Below are positions 6,347 to 15,413 of a stretch of DNA of 21,143 nucleotides, piece by piece (the first letter of the stretch is position 1; every line of letters begins with the position of its first letter). The stretch spans positions 1 to 21,143 of the forward strand of contig DIYS01000107.1 of NCBI GenBank assembly GCA_002429115.1, read 5' to 3'. Under the pieces are notes generated by a model. The model ran no database searches, was not told the origin of the DNA, and worked only from the letters and a program-made list of their open reading frames with translations. Origin of the DNA: Saccharicrinis sp. UBA6048 (GTDB lineage Bacteria > Bacteroidota > Bacteroidia > Bacteroidales > Marinilabiliaceae). The translations under genes and the position numbers were made by a program.

Positions 6347-8833
6347 TTAATCCACTTTTCGCCACATAAAAGCAGCCACTACCATTAATATCAGGATAAG
6401 AACTGAGCTGATGATCGCTAATGTTTGTCCAATAGCAAATGATCGAGGTTCGAATCGGAATTCAATCGCATGTTCGCCGGCAGGAACCATCAATCCCCTT
6501 AATAAATAATTGGCTCTTATTATTTCTGCTTCTTCCCCATCAATGTATGCTTTCCATCCTTTGTCGTAATAAACATCGCTAAATACAGCCAGTTGATCCT
6601 GGTTGGTATTCGATTCAAAGATTAAATAATCAGGTGCATAGCTGGTTAATTCAATGTGTCCCATTATTGAATCCCTTGAATAGCCTTTAACCTTGTCGAT
6701 AAATCGTTTTTCAACAACAGCCGTTGAACTTAAGTCTGTAGTACCCAATGCTGCTATTTCCTCATCAGGATTAGCCACTTCTTTAATAGTTTTAACAAAC
6801 CAGGCATTGCCCATATAGCTTGGATTAAAAATCGGTGCGGCCCCTGGATTATAAATAAGATACTTGGTATTAAACATATTCAGTACCTGCATGCTCTCCA
6901 GGGCAGTTTCCAGGTCACCTGGTGTTTTTGCAGTTTGCAGTACATTCTGTAGCTCTTGGAAATTAGGACTTAGATAGTTGTCTGCCACATCCTGAAAACG
7001 ACGCAATTTGGCGCCATGGAAGCCACCAACCGACTTGTGCCAATAAGGTGTATTTCCATCATTAAACGGATTTCGATAGATAGGGAAAACACGGTAATAA
7101 TCATCCCGGTCTTTTAATATCTCCTGATCGGCTTTTGACTGAGCCAGTTCTTTACGAGCATTTGTGTTGCTAATAAAATCATCATTATTTAGGTAGCGTT
7201 TGGAAACACCCCACAGGTCGATGAAGATGATTAAAGCTAATCCCCATATTAAGTACCGCTTGCCTAATTTACCTTGTGCATAAAACCAGATAGATGCTGA
7301 CCCCAACAAAATAAACACAAACGAACGCCATGCATCGGCTGTAAATAGTACCTGGCGTGCAGCAATCAGATTTGACTCAAGTAATTGGTACATTTGAGCA
7401 TCTTGTCCTCCTTGGTTTATCTGGCTGCCGATTGCCTGTGCCTCCTGAGGAGACAAAAAACTATAGAAAGCTGTTGGGAATAAGGCCATTATTAAACTTA
7501 AGCCTCCCGTTAGACCAAATGCAATTGCAAACCATTTGCTGTCTTTCTTTAATTCTTCCGGTTTCTCAATAAGTATTTTCAAACCCAGGAATCCTAGCAG
7601 AGGCATGGCCATTGACGCCAATACCAGTGCCATTTCAACCGTTCTGAATTTGTTGTACAGCGGGAAATTATAGAACATGAAATAGTTGAACCATTGCAGG
7701 TTTTTACCCCATGCCAGCATGATCGAGAATACCGTGATGCCGATGAGCCACCAGCGCTCTTTGCCCTTATAATAAAAGGCCCCAATAAAAAACAGGAAGC
7801 AGATAAGTGCACCGGCATAAACCGGACCGCTGGTAAAAACGCGTCCGCCCCAATATTGACTCGACTGACCGACGTATTCTTTCAGTCGTGGGTCAACCTG
7901 TTTCATGGCTTCATCTGAACTGGCCAAAGTGGCAGATTCGCCACCAACTACATTAGGGATAAGCAATGTAAGTGTTTCATGCTTACCATAGCTCCAACCA
8001 AAGGCATAATCTATGTCAAGACCAGAGTGCTCTTTTTGTCCTTGTTTAGGCGTTAGTTCCGAAGCACCACGTATCGAATATTTTCCATATTCATAGGTTG
8101 TCCACAGGTTAGTGACATTTGGTAAAATAGCAAGTAAGGCGGCTAATCCAAGTATAGCAGTCGTTTGCGAAAAAGCCTTGAGTGTTTTTTCTTTAATGGC
8201 ATACACCAATCGCGATAGTACGATAAATCCAACCATAAAAGCCAGGTAATAGGTTATCTGAACATGGTTGTAGGCAATTTCCATCCCCAAGGCAACAGCC
8301 GTGATAATACCACCAAGGAATCTGTTTTTATTGTAGGCAAAAAGCACACCGGCAACTACCGGAGCCATTAGAGCAATGGCATAGGTTTTCGTAATATGCC
8401 CGGCAATGATGATGATTAAATTATAGGAACCGAAAGCAAAAGCAATGGCACCAATGGCACTTAGCCAGTTATCGAGCTTCATGCTTAAGAGTAAGAGGTA
8501 GAAGCCTAACATGTATAGAAAGACAATGGCCACAGTTTCGTATGGTAAGCCTAAGCGAGTGTACTTGTTGAGGTAACTAAAAATATTTTTTGAAGAATCG
8601 CCTTTGATCTGATAAGCCGGCATACCGCCAAACATAGAGTTGGTCCACATGGCCTTTTCGCCGGTTTGCTTCTCATAGTCATTCAGCTCTTTTGACATAG
8701 CTATAGCATGTGTATTGTCAAGCTGGGGAAGTTTTTTGCCTTCCAGAACCGGAGAGAAATATACAAAACTTAGGGTGATAAATAACAGTAAAGAACCTAA
8801 ATACGGCAGATAGCCTTTCAGTTTGTCTAACAT
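6347..8833 (-). CDS. YfhO family multi-pass membrane protein
   Basis: An 828-residue protein resembling the YfhO family, a GT-C-like group of large membrane proteins often suspected to be glycosyltransferases acting on lipid-linked sugars. A first helix (about 10-28) is followed by an extracytoplasmic loop with PQLDN (Asp39 is in the place where GT-C enzymes carry a catalytic acid), then about ten further helices to roughly residue 545. GHITKTY near 145 is a recognisable family stretch. Residues about 550-795 form a large soluble domain, and a final helix (about 798-823) precedes the short basic end WRKVD. The gene is divergent from truC and ends before a hairpin repeat. Substrate is unknown; a role in surface polysaccharide or lipoteichoic-type glycosylation is only analogy to Firmicute YfhO. 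Confidence 0.88.
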   Translation of the reverse strand: MLDKLKGYLPYLGSLLLFITLSFVYFSPVLEGKKLPQLDNTHAIAMSKELNDYEKQTGEKAMWTNSMFGGMPAYQIKGDSSKNIFSYLNKYTRLGLPYETVAIVFLYMLGFYLLLLSMKLDNWLSAIGAIAFAFGSYNLIIIIAGHITKTYAIALMAPVVAGVLFAYNKNRFLGGIITAVALGMEIAYNHVQITYYLAFMVGFIVLSRLVYAIKEKTLKAFSQTTAILGLAALLAILPNVTNLWTTYEYGKYSIRGASELTPKQGQKEHSGLDIDYAFGWSYGKHETLTLLIPNVVGGESATLASSDEAMKQVDPRLKEYVGQSSQYWGGRVFTSGPVYAGALICFLFFIGAFYYKGKERWWLIGITVFSIMLAWGKNLQWFNYFMFYNFPLYNKFRTVEMALVLASMAMPLLGFLGLKILIEKPEELKKDSKWFAIAFGLTGGLSLIMALFPTAFYSFLSPQEAQAIGSQINQGGQDAQMYQLLESNLIAARQVLFTADAWRSFVFILLGSASIWFYAQGKLGKRYLIWGLALIIFIDLWGVSKRYLNNDDFISNTNARKELAQSKADQEILKDRDDYYRVFPIYRNPFNDGNTPYWHKSVGGFHGAKLRRFQDVADNYLSPNFQELQNVLQTAKTPGDLETALESMQVLNMFNTKYLIYNPGAAPIFNPSYMGNAWFVKTIKEVANPDEEIAALGTTDLSSTAVVEKRFIDKVKGYSRDSIMGHIELTSYAPDYLIFESNTNQDQLAVFSDVYYDKGWKAYIDGEEAEIIRANYLLRGLMVPAGEHAIEFRFEPRSFAIGQTLAIISSVLILILMVVAAFMWRKVD

Positions 8834-8859
8834 GATAAGATGTTTATTTATTCAGCTTG

Positions 8860-8867
8860 TGAAAATA
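8860..8867 (-). promoter_or_regulatory. Possible -7 element of yfhO
   Basis: The minus strand reads TATTTTCA, a partial match to TAnnTTTG, 26 nt upstream of the ATG. No well-placed TTG. Weak candidate within the 97-bp divergent intergenic region shared with truC. Confidence 0.25.
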
Positions 8868-8906
8868 CGATTTGTTATTGGATTAGAAAAAAAAGCAATT
8901 GCCTGT

Positions 8907-8914
8907 TAACTTTG
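8907..8914 (+). promoter_or_regulatory. -7 promoter element of the truC-like gene
   Basis: TAACTTTG matches TAnnTTTG exactly and lies 16 nt upstream of the ATG at 8931. The leader is A-rich (AAAAAGAAAAAAGA), as is common for Bacteroidota translation starts. Confidence 0.55.
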
Positions 8915-8930
8915 CCAAAAAGAAAAAAGA

Positions 8931-9617
8931 ATGCTGGAGATAGTTTATCACGATAAATATATAGTCGCCATTAACAAGCCGCATGGATTGTTGGTACACC
9001 GAAGTCCGATAGCCAGTGATGCGCAGGAGTTTGCTTTGCAGTTGGTGCGTGATCAAATTGGCCAAACCGTGTATCCCGTTCATCGGCTCGACCGAAAAAC
9101 TTCTGGTATTCTTGTTTTTGCATTAAACAGCCGGGTGGCCGCTAAACTTAAAACCATCTTCGAGGATCCGGCCACTCAAAAAACTTACCGAGCTATTGTT
9201 CGTGGTTATTTTTCCGAAAATGTAGAAGTGGATTATCCGCTCACTAATGACCGAGGAAAAACCCAGGAAGCTATTACACATTTTAAACTGATAAAACAAA
9301 GCGAACTGCCTATCCCATTTGGCAAGCATAGTACTTCGCGTTACTCATTGATAGAGGCGTATCCAAAGACAGGCCGTATGCACCAGATACGAAAACACCT
9401 CAATCATCTGCGTCATCCGATCATTGGCGACCGACCACATGGATGTAACAAGCAAAACAAATTATTTAAGGAGCGCTGGAATATGACGACGATGCTGTTG
9501 CACGCCGCTGAACTTAAATTTAAGCATCCGGTGACAGGTGAAGAATTAATCCTTGTTGCTAAACCTTATGAGGTGTTTGATGAGATGAAAAAAGTGCTTT
9601 GTTTGAGTAATGGTTAG
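8931..9617 (+). CDS. truC: tRNA pseudouridine synthase, TruC-like (RluA superfamily)
   Basis: A 228-residue enzyme that isomerises uridine to pseudouridine in RNA. The RluA-family catalytic motif HRLDRKTSG is at 51-59, with Asp54 as the nucleophile. Similarity to TruC (tRNA position U65) rather than RluA/RluD comes from the whole layout: it opens with MLEIVYHDKYIVAINKP and LLVHRSP, then LVRDQIGQ just before the active site, and later EAYPKTGRMHQIRKHLNHL and HPIIGDRPHG, all of which resemble E. coli TruC. There is no S4 domain, again as in TruC. It is transcribed divergently from yfhO with its own promoter. The substrate is inferred from family resemblance. Confidence 0.88.
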   Translation: MLEIVYHDKYIVAINKPHGLLVHRSPIASDAQEFALQLVRDQIGQTVYPVHRLDRKTSGILVFALNSRVAAKLKTIFEDPATQKTYRAIVRGYFSENVEVDYPLTNDRGKTQEAITHFKLIKQSELPIPFGKHSTSRYSLIEAYPKTGRMHQIRKHLNHLRHPIIGDRPHGCNKQNKLFKERWNMTTMLLHAAELKFKHPVTGEELILVAKPYEVFDEMKKVLCLSNG

Positions 9618-9690
9618 GATTAAGTCAGTAGATTTTATTATTCTCTCTAATAACTGTCAAAAAATATGCAGATTCAGTTTTGCTTTTATA

Positions 9691-9819
9691 CCCCCTCATC
9701 TGCCAACAGCGGAAGCTCCCCCAAGGGAGCATTGATGTACCGCTTTTAAGTTTAGATGGTTATACCAAGCTGTGAATCAAATCTCCCAATTGGGGAAGTG
9801 CCTGAAAGGCGATGGTGGA
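9691..9819. repeat. Intergenic inverted repeat with CTCCCC/GGGGA arms
   Basis: The left arm (about 9691-9733, CCCCCTCATCTGCCAAC..., then GCTCCCCCAAGGGAGC) resembles the complement of the right arm (about 9776-9819, TCTCCCAATTGGGGA, then GCGATGGTGG). Shared blocks are CATC-GCC, CAG, TCCCC-A, GGGAG and TTGA. Each arm also has a small hairpin of its own. The element fills most of the 336-bp gap between truC and the macroglobulin gene and could act as a terminator for truC. The rest of the gap holds nothing else I can identify apart from a weak promoter. Confidence 0.65.
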
Positions 9820-9930
9820 AATACACAATATATTGTATTTGACTAATTATAAGTAGACTTCTTTTACTAAACATCACTCAATCAAAATAAATATTTGCCA
9901 TCAGCTAATTATCTGTTAAATTAGGGTCGC

Positions 9931-9939
9931 TAAACTTTG
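9931..9939 (+). promoter_or_regulatory. Weak promoter candidate of the macroglobulin-pbpC unit
   Basis: TAAACTTTG resembles TAnnTTTG but has one extra base between TA and TTTG. It ends 14 nt before the ATG at 9954, the same spacing as the better promoters in this window. Confidence 0.35.
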
Positions 9940-9953
9940 AACACACAATAACT

Positions 9954-12900
9954 ATGAAAAAGCGTACCCTAAAGTACTGGAGTTTATTAATTCTGGCCAT
10001 TGTTGCATTAGCAGCCTGTAAAAGCAAAAACAAACAAAAATCTAACGTACCTGAAGTAGAATATACCGAAGCACAAGCTAAAAAGGTATCATTTGTAACA
10101 AGTGGTGATATTCATTACGATGATGTTATCCAGGTGATTTTTACTAATCCCATTGTTGACGATAACGAAGTAGGGAGCTCGCCTAAAGATGCATTTGACT
10201 TCTCTCCGGCGATAAAAGGACAAGCGACTTGGGAAAGTAAAACAGTATTGCAATTTAAACCGGACGATGCCTACGAACTACGAACAAATTATACAGCCAG
10301 CCTAAAGTTACAAGCTTTATCCGAAAAGTTTCAAACGGCCAAACTGGATGATTTGAAGTTTGGGTTCTATGTGCTTGGACGCGATATAGCTGCATTTAAT
10401 GGAGCCTTGGAACTAAAGGATCATAACAATCCTAAGGTGTTGGTCTACAGGGGAAGCATAAAGTTTACCGAGAAAACAAATCTGGAGGCACTTGAGCAAT
10501 CAGCGCGCATAAAAGGTGGTGAAAGTACGATTACCTGGAGCCAGGTGGATGATTATAATTTCCAGTTTACCAGTAGTGATATTCAGCGTACGAATAAGAA
10601 TCAGAATTATAAGTTTGAGCTAGCAAAAGAACAGCTTGATCTGGAATTTGATTTTTCAGAGGTATTTGTTGTGTCGCCTTTAAAAAAGATGGTCGCCAAT
10701 ACCTTTCGCGTGGATGAAGATGGACGAAAACCAAGGGTGAGAATCGGATTCTCCGACGATCTGAATATGGATCAGGATATCAATGGGTTAATTGATGTAT
10801 CGCCAACTGTTGATTTTAAGGTTAAGAAGCTGGGTAAGATCGCCATTCTTGATGGAAACTTTAAGTTTGGTACACAATACAAAATAACTGTTCGCAAAGG
10901 GATTAGCAGTCGATGGGGAACCAAAACAGAGTCTGAAGTAACGAAAGAACTACAATTTGCCGATATCCCACCACAACTGGAGTTTGCCTCTGATGGCATT
11001 GTTCTGCCAACATCCAATAAAAAGAAAATACAGTTTTATACGACCAACCTTAAGCGCGTTCACCTGCAGGTGAAGAAGGTATTTACCGATCGTATTGGAG
11101 ATTTTGCTCAGTCGCAGCAGCTAAATAGTTCACGTACACGAAATAAGGATTTTAGCTCGAACTACGAAAGTAATATTGGGGTAATCGTTAAAAACCAAAC
11201 CATCGAAATAGGTGCTCAGGCCAATGAATGGGTCTTAAGCGAATTTGATCTGTCAGCCTTATTTGAGAAATATAACAACGGACTTTTCTTAATCCGAATC
11301 AACTTTACTCCGGAAGATATGATGAAGGAAGTTGATTCAGAACTGCTTCATTACATTGTGGATAAAGGACAAATCTACAAACCAGTATTTCTGAGTAACC
11401 TGGGTGTGACACTTAAACGCAGTAGTGGAGGTACACGTGTATTTGTAACAGATATTATCACGGGTAAGCCTAAATCCGGTGTTAATGTTTCTTTGCTCAA
11501 CTGGCAGGGAGATGCAGAGGCCAGTAAAGTGACCGATAAAAATGGTTTTGCGAGGTTTGATCGACGTACTTATTTCTACTATGTCAAAGCAGAGTTTAAC
11601 GACCAAGTGACTTTGCTCAATAAAAATGAGATGCGATGGAGCAATTCAGGATTTGATATTGGAGGTGTACATGTTTCACGAAATAATACCAAAGGCTTTA
11701 TTTACCTTGAGCGAGGTGTATATCGCCCGGGTGATTCCATCCATGTATCGGTGATGGTCAAGAACAAGGACTTTACATTTCCACAAAACCATCCAGTTGA
11801 TATTTATGTGCGCGATCCGCAATACAACACAATCTTTGAACATACCGAGGTAAAGGCGGATGATGGACTCTATGTGTTTAAATTTAAGACGGATGATAAT
11901 GCGCCAACCGGTAGCTATAATATTAATGTTGAGGTTGGTGGATCATATTTCCATAAAGAACTGAAGATAGAGACTGTTGTTGCTGAACAGCTCAAAGTCT
12001 CAATAAAGCCTCGGAAGCGACAGTTTATATGGACTGATAAAGTCATCGATTATGACATTCATGCGAAGTATCTCTTTGGCGCACCGGCAGCCAACCTGAA
12101 AGCGGAAGCAAGTATTGAGGTGTTGCCATATGAAATGAGGTTTCCAAAGTATCGTGAATTTACTTTTAGTCGCGAAGACCTGGAGTTTAAGTCAAGTACG
12201 CATAATGTGTTGAAAACAGAGCTGGATGCAGAAGGTAAGCATAGCGCTTCGTGGTTTATTCCGTCTTTAGGACAAGTGCCATCAGCACTTAAATTAAAGT
12301 TATCAGCTAAGGTACTTGAAAAAGGAGGACAACCGAATGAAGGGTGGAATTATACTAGCCTACTTGTGTATCCGAACTATGTGGGTATAAAAGATCCGAG
12401 CGGCTATGGTTATTACAAAACCGGTCAGGAAGTGAAATTCCCAGTCATCTTATTAGACCCTAAAGGGAATAGCGTAAGCGGACGATCACTCAAGTATAAG
12501 ATTTATCGTAACGATAAACGTTGGTGGTATCAGTATGACAGTCGTAGCAATTATCGATTAAAATATAAAGAGGATAATCAGACCTACCTCGAGACAGAGG
12601 GTAGCATTACTTCTGGTGATGGGGTGGAGTACATAAGTTTCTCGCCAGCCGAAAATGGGGAATACCTGATTGAAGTCAACGATGGTGGTAATGGACACAC
12701 GGCGGCCATATTCTTTAGTGCCTACAAATATGGAAGCTCTGCAGGCGGTGATCGCAACGAAGGAACACTGGCTCTGAAATCGGATAAAGATAAGTATAGT
12801 CCGGATGAAACGGCTCGCATTAAATTACCAAATCCAAAGCGTGGTAATATATTAGTCACCATTGAACAAGGAAATACCATGTTGGATTGGTTTTGGGTGG

Positions 12901-15413
12901 ATCCATCAAAATCAGATAAAGATGAACTGTTGATTGATGTGCCATTGAATAAAAATATGCTGCCCAATGTGTATGTCACAGTATCAGTGATTCAACCGCA
13001 TGATCAAACGATTAACGATCGCCCAATTCGTATGTTTGGTATTATTCCATTAATGGTGGAGGATGAGAATACGAAGCTAAACTACATAATTGAAGCTGCC
13101 GACAACCTGGTGCCAAATGAAGATTTCACAATCAATATCAGTACAGAAGATGGACAACCATCGCAATTTACCATAGCTGTGGTGGATGAAGGCTTGTTAA
13201 GCCTTACGCAATTTCGAACGCCTAATCCGTGGCGCGAATTCTATAAGAAAATTGGTTTATTTGTAGAGAGTTTCGACATTTTCTCACAGGTGATCAGTGC
13301 CAATAAAGGCGATGTGTTCCAAACCTTCTCAATTGGTGGAGCAGAGGAAATGGACTATCGCGAATCACAGGTGGATCCGATTGATGGAAAAAAGCGTTTT
13401 GAACCTGTCTGTATGTTCAAAGGACCTGTCAAAACAGATAGTAAGGGTAATGCCGAGGTGAGCTTTCACATGCCAAATTATAATGGAGCTGTGCGTGTGA
13501 TGGTGATCGGAACCCAAAAAGGTAGCTTCGGACATGCTGATAAAACGATTCCGGTTCGCTCCGACATTATTATGCAGCCAAGTATACCTAGAATGTTGAA
13601 TCCGGGCGATGAGTTTACTCTACCTGTTGCCTTATTTAACCTGAATAAAAAAATAACGCAGGCAGAATTCACAATCACAACAGAAGGACCTTTGGAGATT
13701 ATCGATGGAACATCACGCACGGTTGATTTCACATCCGCTTCAGAAGCTGACATTAAGTTCAGGGTACGAGTTAAAAAAGCCGTTGGTCAGGCAAAGATTG
13801 TGATTACGGGTCGCTCAGGTGATGTGGTGGTTGAGAGTACAACCAATATAAAAGTGGTTCCGGCAGCCACTCGACAGTATAATAAGAACACAGAGAAACT
13901 GGTAAAAGGCAGCATGCTGGAGGTGATGGTTCCAAAAGTGGGTATGGATGGCACGAATCAGGCCTCGCTTGAGTTAAGCATCTTCCCGAATATGGATTTC
14001 AATCATCGTTTAAAATGGTTAATCCGCTATCCTTATGGTTGTATTGAGCAAACCACTTCGGCAGTTTTCCCTCAGTTGATGCTTAAATCAATGGGCTACT
14101 TTAATGACGATGAAGCCAAAAGCATTGATGAAAATATCAACCGTGCGATTCAACGCCTGCAACGATTTGTAGTGGCTGATGGTGGTTTTGCCTATTGGCC
14201 TGGAGGTACAGAAGTATCGCACTGGGGCACCAATTATGCCACGCATTTTCTGGTAGAAGCCAAAAAGCTCGGTTATGCGGTTCCGGATCATTTGTACGAT
14301 AATGGAATCAACGCCTTACGTCAGTATGCCAAGCGTCACAAAGGTGATTTGATCACCCGTGTTAACCGTGTATTTGTGTTGGCATTGGCCGATCGAAGTG
14401 TGATGTCGGAAATGAACCTCTTAATGGAGAATGAACTGGCAAATATGACCAGCACACAAAAATGGATGCTGGCAAGCGCGTATCATTTGAATGGAGTTGA
14501 AGATGTACGTGAGCAAATTCTGGCTAAATCCGATCTTGTGACTAAAGAATACAGTCCTGAATCCTATTCATACGGTTCTAAACATCGTGATGACGCCATT
14601 ATCCTGTACTGTGCCACACTGATGAATAAAATGGATGATGCGGAATTAGTCGCCAAAAATATCAGTCTTAAATTATCAACATTTGAATATCTGAGTACGC
14701 AGAGCTCCGGTTACATGCTGCTCTCTTTGGGTAAATATTTCAAAGCCATTGGTATTGATGTTGGCAATGGACAGATTATTAACGGACAGATTACGCTGGC
14801 CAATGGAGAAGTCATCGAATTTAACAAGGCATCCAGCTATTCGCTGCGAATAAAGGATAATTTCGATCAGTCGATAAAGATCGAGTTATCGGATGTTTCC
14901 GATGTCGATCAGGTATATGCAAGTTTATCCTACAATGGTGTGCCGTTTGAAGATAAAACACCTGCTACTGCTAAGAATTTACAGCTCGATGTAAAATGGT
15001 ACAATGAACAAGGTTCAGAAATCAACCCACAAAACCTTAAACAAGGAACTACTTTTTATGGTCGTTTCAGTGTGAAAAATACAAGTGCGGTCAGTCGATT
15101 AAATGAATTGGCACTGGTGCAGATTATCCCGTCAGGTTGGGCCATTGAAAATACACGACTAAATGGAACGCTTCTGCCGGAGTGGGTACGCGAATGGAAC
15201 ATCAACAAAGAAGATTACCTGGATATGCGCGATGATCGTGTGATGTGGTTCTTCGATCTGAAAGATAACGTTCAGTTGGATTTTGTGGTGAAGTTGAATT
15301 GTATTCATGCCGGTAATTTTGTGTTGCCACCAACGTTAACCGAAGCCATGTACAACAGTGATTTTAAAGCAAGCACAGAAGGGAAGCAAGTACATGTTGA
15401 AGCGTTTGAATAA
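9954..15413 (+). CDS. Bacterial alpha-2-macroglobulin lipoprotein (YfhM type)
   Basis: A 1819-residue envelope protein, slightly longer than E. coli YfhM (about 1650). A type II signal peptide ends in the lipobox LAAC with lipidated Cys22. Successive macroglobulin-like beta domains follow; the MG2 signature GVYRPGD is at 588-594. The bait-region domain spans about 940-1080 (ending near VVDEGL, 1077-1081) and the alpha-2-macroglobulin domain begins near FEPVCMFKGP (1149). The thioester motif YGCIEQ is intact (Cys1363, Gln1366), within an alpha-helical thioester domain of about 1350-1600. Family members trap proteases: cleavage of the bait exposes the thioester, which bonds covalently to the attacker. 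It is immediately followed by and overlaps pbpC, the classical arrangement. The YGCIEQ form implies a functional covalent trap, unlike family members lacking the thioester. Confidence 0.95.
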   Translation: MKKRTLKYWSLLILAIVALAACKSKNKQKSNVPEVEYTEAQAKKVSFVTSGDIHYDDVIQVIFTNPIVDDNEVGSSPKDAFDFSPAIKGQATWESKTVLQFKPDDAYELRTNYTASLKLQALSEKFQTAKLDDLKFGFYVLGRDIAAFNGALELKDHNNPKVLVYRGSIKFTEKTNLEALEQSARIKGGESTITWSQVDDYNFQFTSSDIQRTNKNQNYKFELAKEQLDLEFDFSEVFVVSPLKKMVANTFRVDEDGRKPRVRIGFSDDLNMDQDINGLIDVSPTVDFKVKKLGKIAILDGNFKFGTQYKITVRKGISSRWGTKTESEVTKELQFADIPPQLEFASDGIVLPTSNKKKIQFYTTNLKRVHLQVKKVFTDRIGDFAQSQQLNSSRTRNKDFSSNYESNIGVIVKNQTIEIGAQANEWVLSEFDLSALFEKYNNGLFLIRINFTPEDMMKEVDSELLHYIVDKGQIYKPVFLSNLGVTLKRSSGGTRVFVTDIITGKPKSGVNVSLLNWQGDAEASKVTDKNGFARFDRRTYFYYVKAEFNDQVTLLNKNEMRWSNSGFDIGGVHVSRNNTKGFIYLERGVYRPGDSIHVSVMVKNKDFTFPQNHPVDIYVRDPQYNTIFEHTEVKADDGLYVFKFKTDDNAPTGSYNINVEVGGSYFHKELKIETVVAEQLKVSIKPRKRQFIWTDKVIDYDIHAKYLFGAPAANLKAEASIEVLPYEMRFPKYREFTFSREDLEFKSSTHNVLKTELDAEGKHSASWFIPSLGQVPSALKLKLSAKVLEKGGQPNEGWNYTSLLVYPNYVGIKDPSGYGYYKTGQEVKFPVILLDPKGNSVSGRSLKYKIYRNDKRWWYQYDSRSNYRLKYKEDNQTYLETEGSITSGDGVEYISFSPAENGEYLIEVNDGGNGHTAAIFFSAYKYGSSAGGDRNEGTLALKSDKDKYSPDETARIKLPNPKRGNILVTIEQGNTMLDWFWVDPSKSDKDELLIDVPLNKNMLPNVYVTVSVIQPHDQTINDRPIRMFGIIPLMVEDENTKLNYIIEAADNLVPNEDFTINISTEDGQPSQFTIAVVDEGLLSLTQFRTPNPWREFYKKIGLFVESFDIFSQVISANKGDVFQTFSIGGAEEMDYRESQVDPIDGKKRFEPVCMFKGPVKTDSKGNAEVSFHMPNYNGAVRVMVIGTQKGSFGHADKTIPVRSDIIMQPSIPRMLNPGDEFTLPVALFNLNKKITQAEFTITTEGPLEIIDGTSRTVDFTSASEADIKFRVRVKKAVGQAKIVITGRSGDVVVESTTNIKVVPAATRQYNKNTEKLVKGSMLEVMVPKVGMDGTNQASLELSIFPNMDFNHRLKWLIRYPYGCIEQTTSAVFPQLMLKSMGYFNDDEAKSIDENINRAIQRLQRFVVADGGFAYWPGGTEVSHWGTNYATHFLVEAKKLGYAVPDHLYDNGINALRQYAKRHKGDLITRVNRVFVLALADRSVMSEMNLLMENELANMTSTQKWMLASAYHLNGVEDVREQILAKSDLVTKEYSPESYSYGSKHRDDAIILYCATLMNKMDDAELVAKNISLKLSTFEYLSTQSSGYMLLSLGKYFKAIGIDVGNGQIINGQITLANGEVIEFNKASSYSLRIKDNFDQSIKIELSDVSDVDQVYASLSYNGVPFEDKTPATAKNLQLDVKWYNEQGSEINPQNLKQGTTFYGRFSVKNTSAVSRLNELALVQIIPSGWAIENTRLNGTLLPEWVREWNINKEDYLDMRDDRVMWFFDLKDNVQLDFVVKLNCIHAGNFVLPPTLTEAMYNSDFKASTEGKQVHVEAFE

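Noticed and set aside
10772..11017. Antisense ORFs inside the macroglobulin gene
   Set aside because: All are shadows of the coding frame, without promoters or recognisable domains.
15358..15393. Longer N-terminus of PBP1C
   Set aside because: The extra 12 residues overlap the macroglobulin coding end further, and the internal ATG at 15394 has the purine-rich ribosome-binding context.
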